DNA of 64,000 nucleotides from Sabellastarte sp. h YS-2021. Lineage: Eukaryota; Annelida; Polychaeta; Sabellida; Sabellidae. Positions 63,380 to 64,000 of the stretch are shown piece by piece. A program made the translations under genes and the position numbers. Numbering within the stretch: position 1 is the stretch's first letter; every line of letters begins with the position of its first letter. The notes under the pieces are model-generated. The model saw only the letters and a list, made by a program, of their open reading frames with translations. It did no database searches and was not told the DNA's origin. The DNA lies in assembly GCA_964017235.1 (NCBI GenBank), contig OZ024933.1:63780255-63844254 (forward strand), read 5' to 3'.

Positions 63380-64000
63380 CTTAGTAGTTGCTTATCTGAC
63401 AGCTGTTTATAAACTTTCATATCCCTGTTACAGTGTTTGACAGTTGAGCTCTTTAACCCTGTTGAGGCAACTTTAGAACATTTTTCATATCTGAGTCAGT
63501 GTTTTCCTTCAATTTAACTGTCATCTCTGGAACAATACCACTGGTGTAAGGCTTCAGTCTATCAAAATGCAGTATTTTTTATTTACTTTGAAGTGATATT
63601 TTTATTTCAAACAATATTTCAAACTTCCAAATTTGTGACTTTAATTTTGGACTTTTTCCTACAGTTCCTGTATTACCACAATAGTAAACTAAGTCACCTA
63701 CTTAGTATGTCTTTAAACTAATCCTTGGATCACAGTCTTTCTTTGGAGAATTTATTTTAAAAGATTCTCTGACAAGCTGGAAAATGGCACAAGTTTTTCT
63801 CATTTCTAAAACATATTGGCTTTCCTCTGTGCATCCTTTTGACCTCTCAGTTGCACCAAGTACCAGCTCAATAGGAAGATTGACCTCTCTCCCAAGCATG
63901 AGTAAATTTGGAGTATATCCAGTCTTTTTCTGTTGAACCTATTAATCATACCATTGGACTGTGGATGATAGGGTGATAGTCATGTTTTATTGACTTCTAA
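63380..64000 (-). pseudogene. Gypsy integrase fragment
   Basis: Minus-strand remnant running off the window edge. Near 63910-63975 it encodes SPYHPQSNGMINRFNR, the region around the catalytic Glu (here Met-Ile in place of the usual Val-Glu). At 63702-63899 it encodes MLGREVNLPIELVLG, the conserved stretch after the integrase core. Near 63550-63580 it encodes HFDRLKPY, the C-terminal end. The frames differ and several residues are altered, so it is dead. It may or may not belong to the same family as the remnant at 49331-51082. Confidence 0.8.

Overview
The window is animal nuclear DNA that is almost entirely transposable elements and tandem repeats, with one clear host coding exon. The organism is probably a marine invertebrate, with a mollusc (possibly a bivalve) the best guess. 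The grounds are: DIRS and Gypsy retrotransposons; Helitron-like elements stuffed with ~130-170 bp satellite units and ending in GC hairpins, as in the bivalve 'pearl'/HINE elements; a SINE-like tail of a kind common in molluscs; a Polinton-like relic; and an LC8 dynein light chain. The species assignment is inference.

1-4600: a decayed DIRS retrotransposon on the minus strand (copy 1), with its gag area partly turned into minisatellites. 4625-4825: a SINE-like remnant. 5634-24948: a second DIRS element (copy 2, minus strand) whose ends are intact. It has inverted terminal repeats and a textbook internal complementary region at 5909-6005 that matches both outer ends. Its gag/RT overlap is split by a 12.9 kb Ty3/Gypsy element on the plus strand (9597-22499; target duplication ATAG). 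The Gypsy element has ~3 kb LTRs, a tRNA-Leu primer site, gag, a -1 frame pol, and an extra two-zinc-finger ORF behind a strong splice acceptor. Its 5' LTR has lost the 60 bp that hold the TATA box and initiator.

25036-26189: the 3' exon of a dynein light chain LC8 gene (minus strand), the only recognisable host gene. 26425-34075: hAT MITEs and arrays of 133, 321, 143 and 155 bp units. 34076-42286: an 8.2 kb Helitron-like element carrying about 45 copies of a 169 bp satellite; it interrupts a 155 bp unit exactly between A and T. 42287-48500: the rest of the interrupted array, several MITEs with clear target duplications, and unassigned DNA.

48600-59460: a decayed Gypsy element (minus strand) whose gag is split, again between A and T, by a second Helitron-like element (51083-59211) in the opposite orientation. 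That element contains 169 and 133 bp satellite units and is itself split by a 4.66 kb TIR element holding a LINE fragment, a hAT MITE and a smaller TIR element. 59760-62670: a decayed cassette resembling Polinton/Maverick capsid genes. 63380-64000: a Gypsy integrase fragment.

The main story is nested insertion with precise, checkable boundaries, and satellite arrays that appear to travel inside Helitron-like elements. Most short open frames in the satellites and MITEs are not genes.
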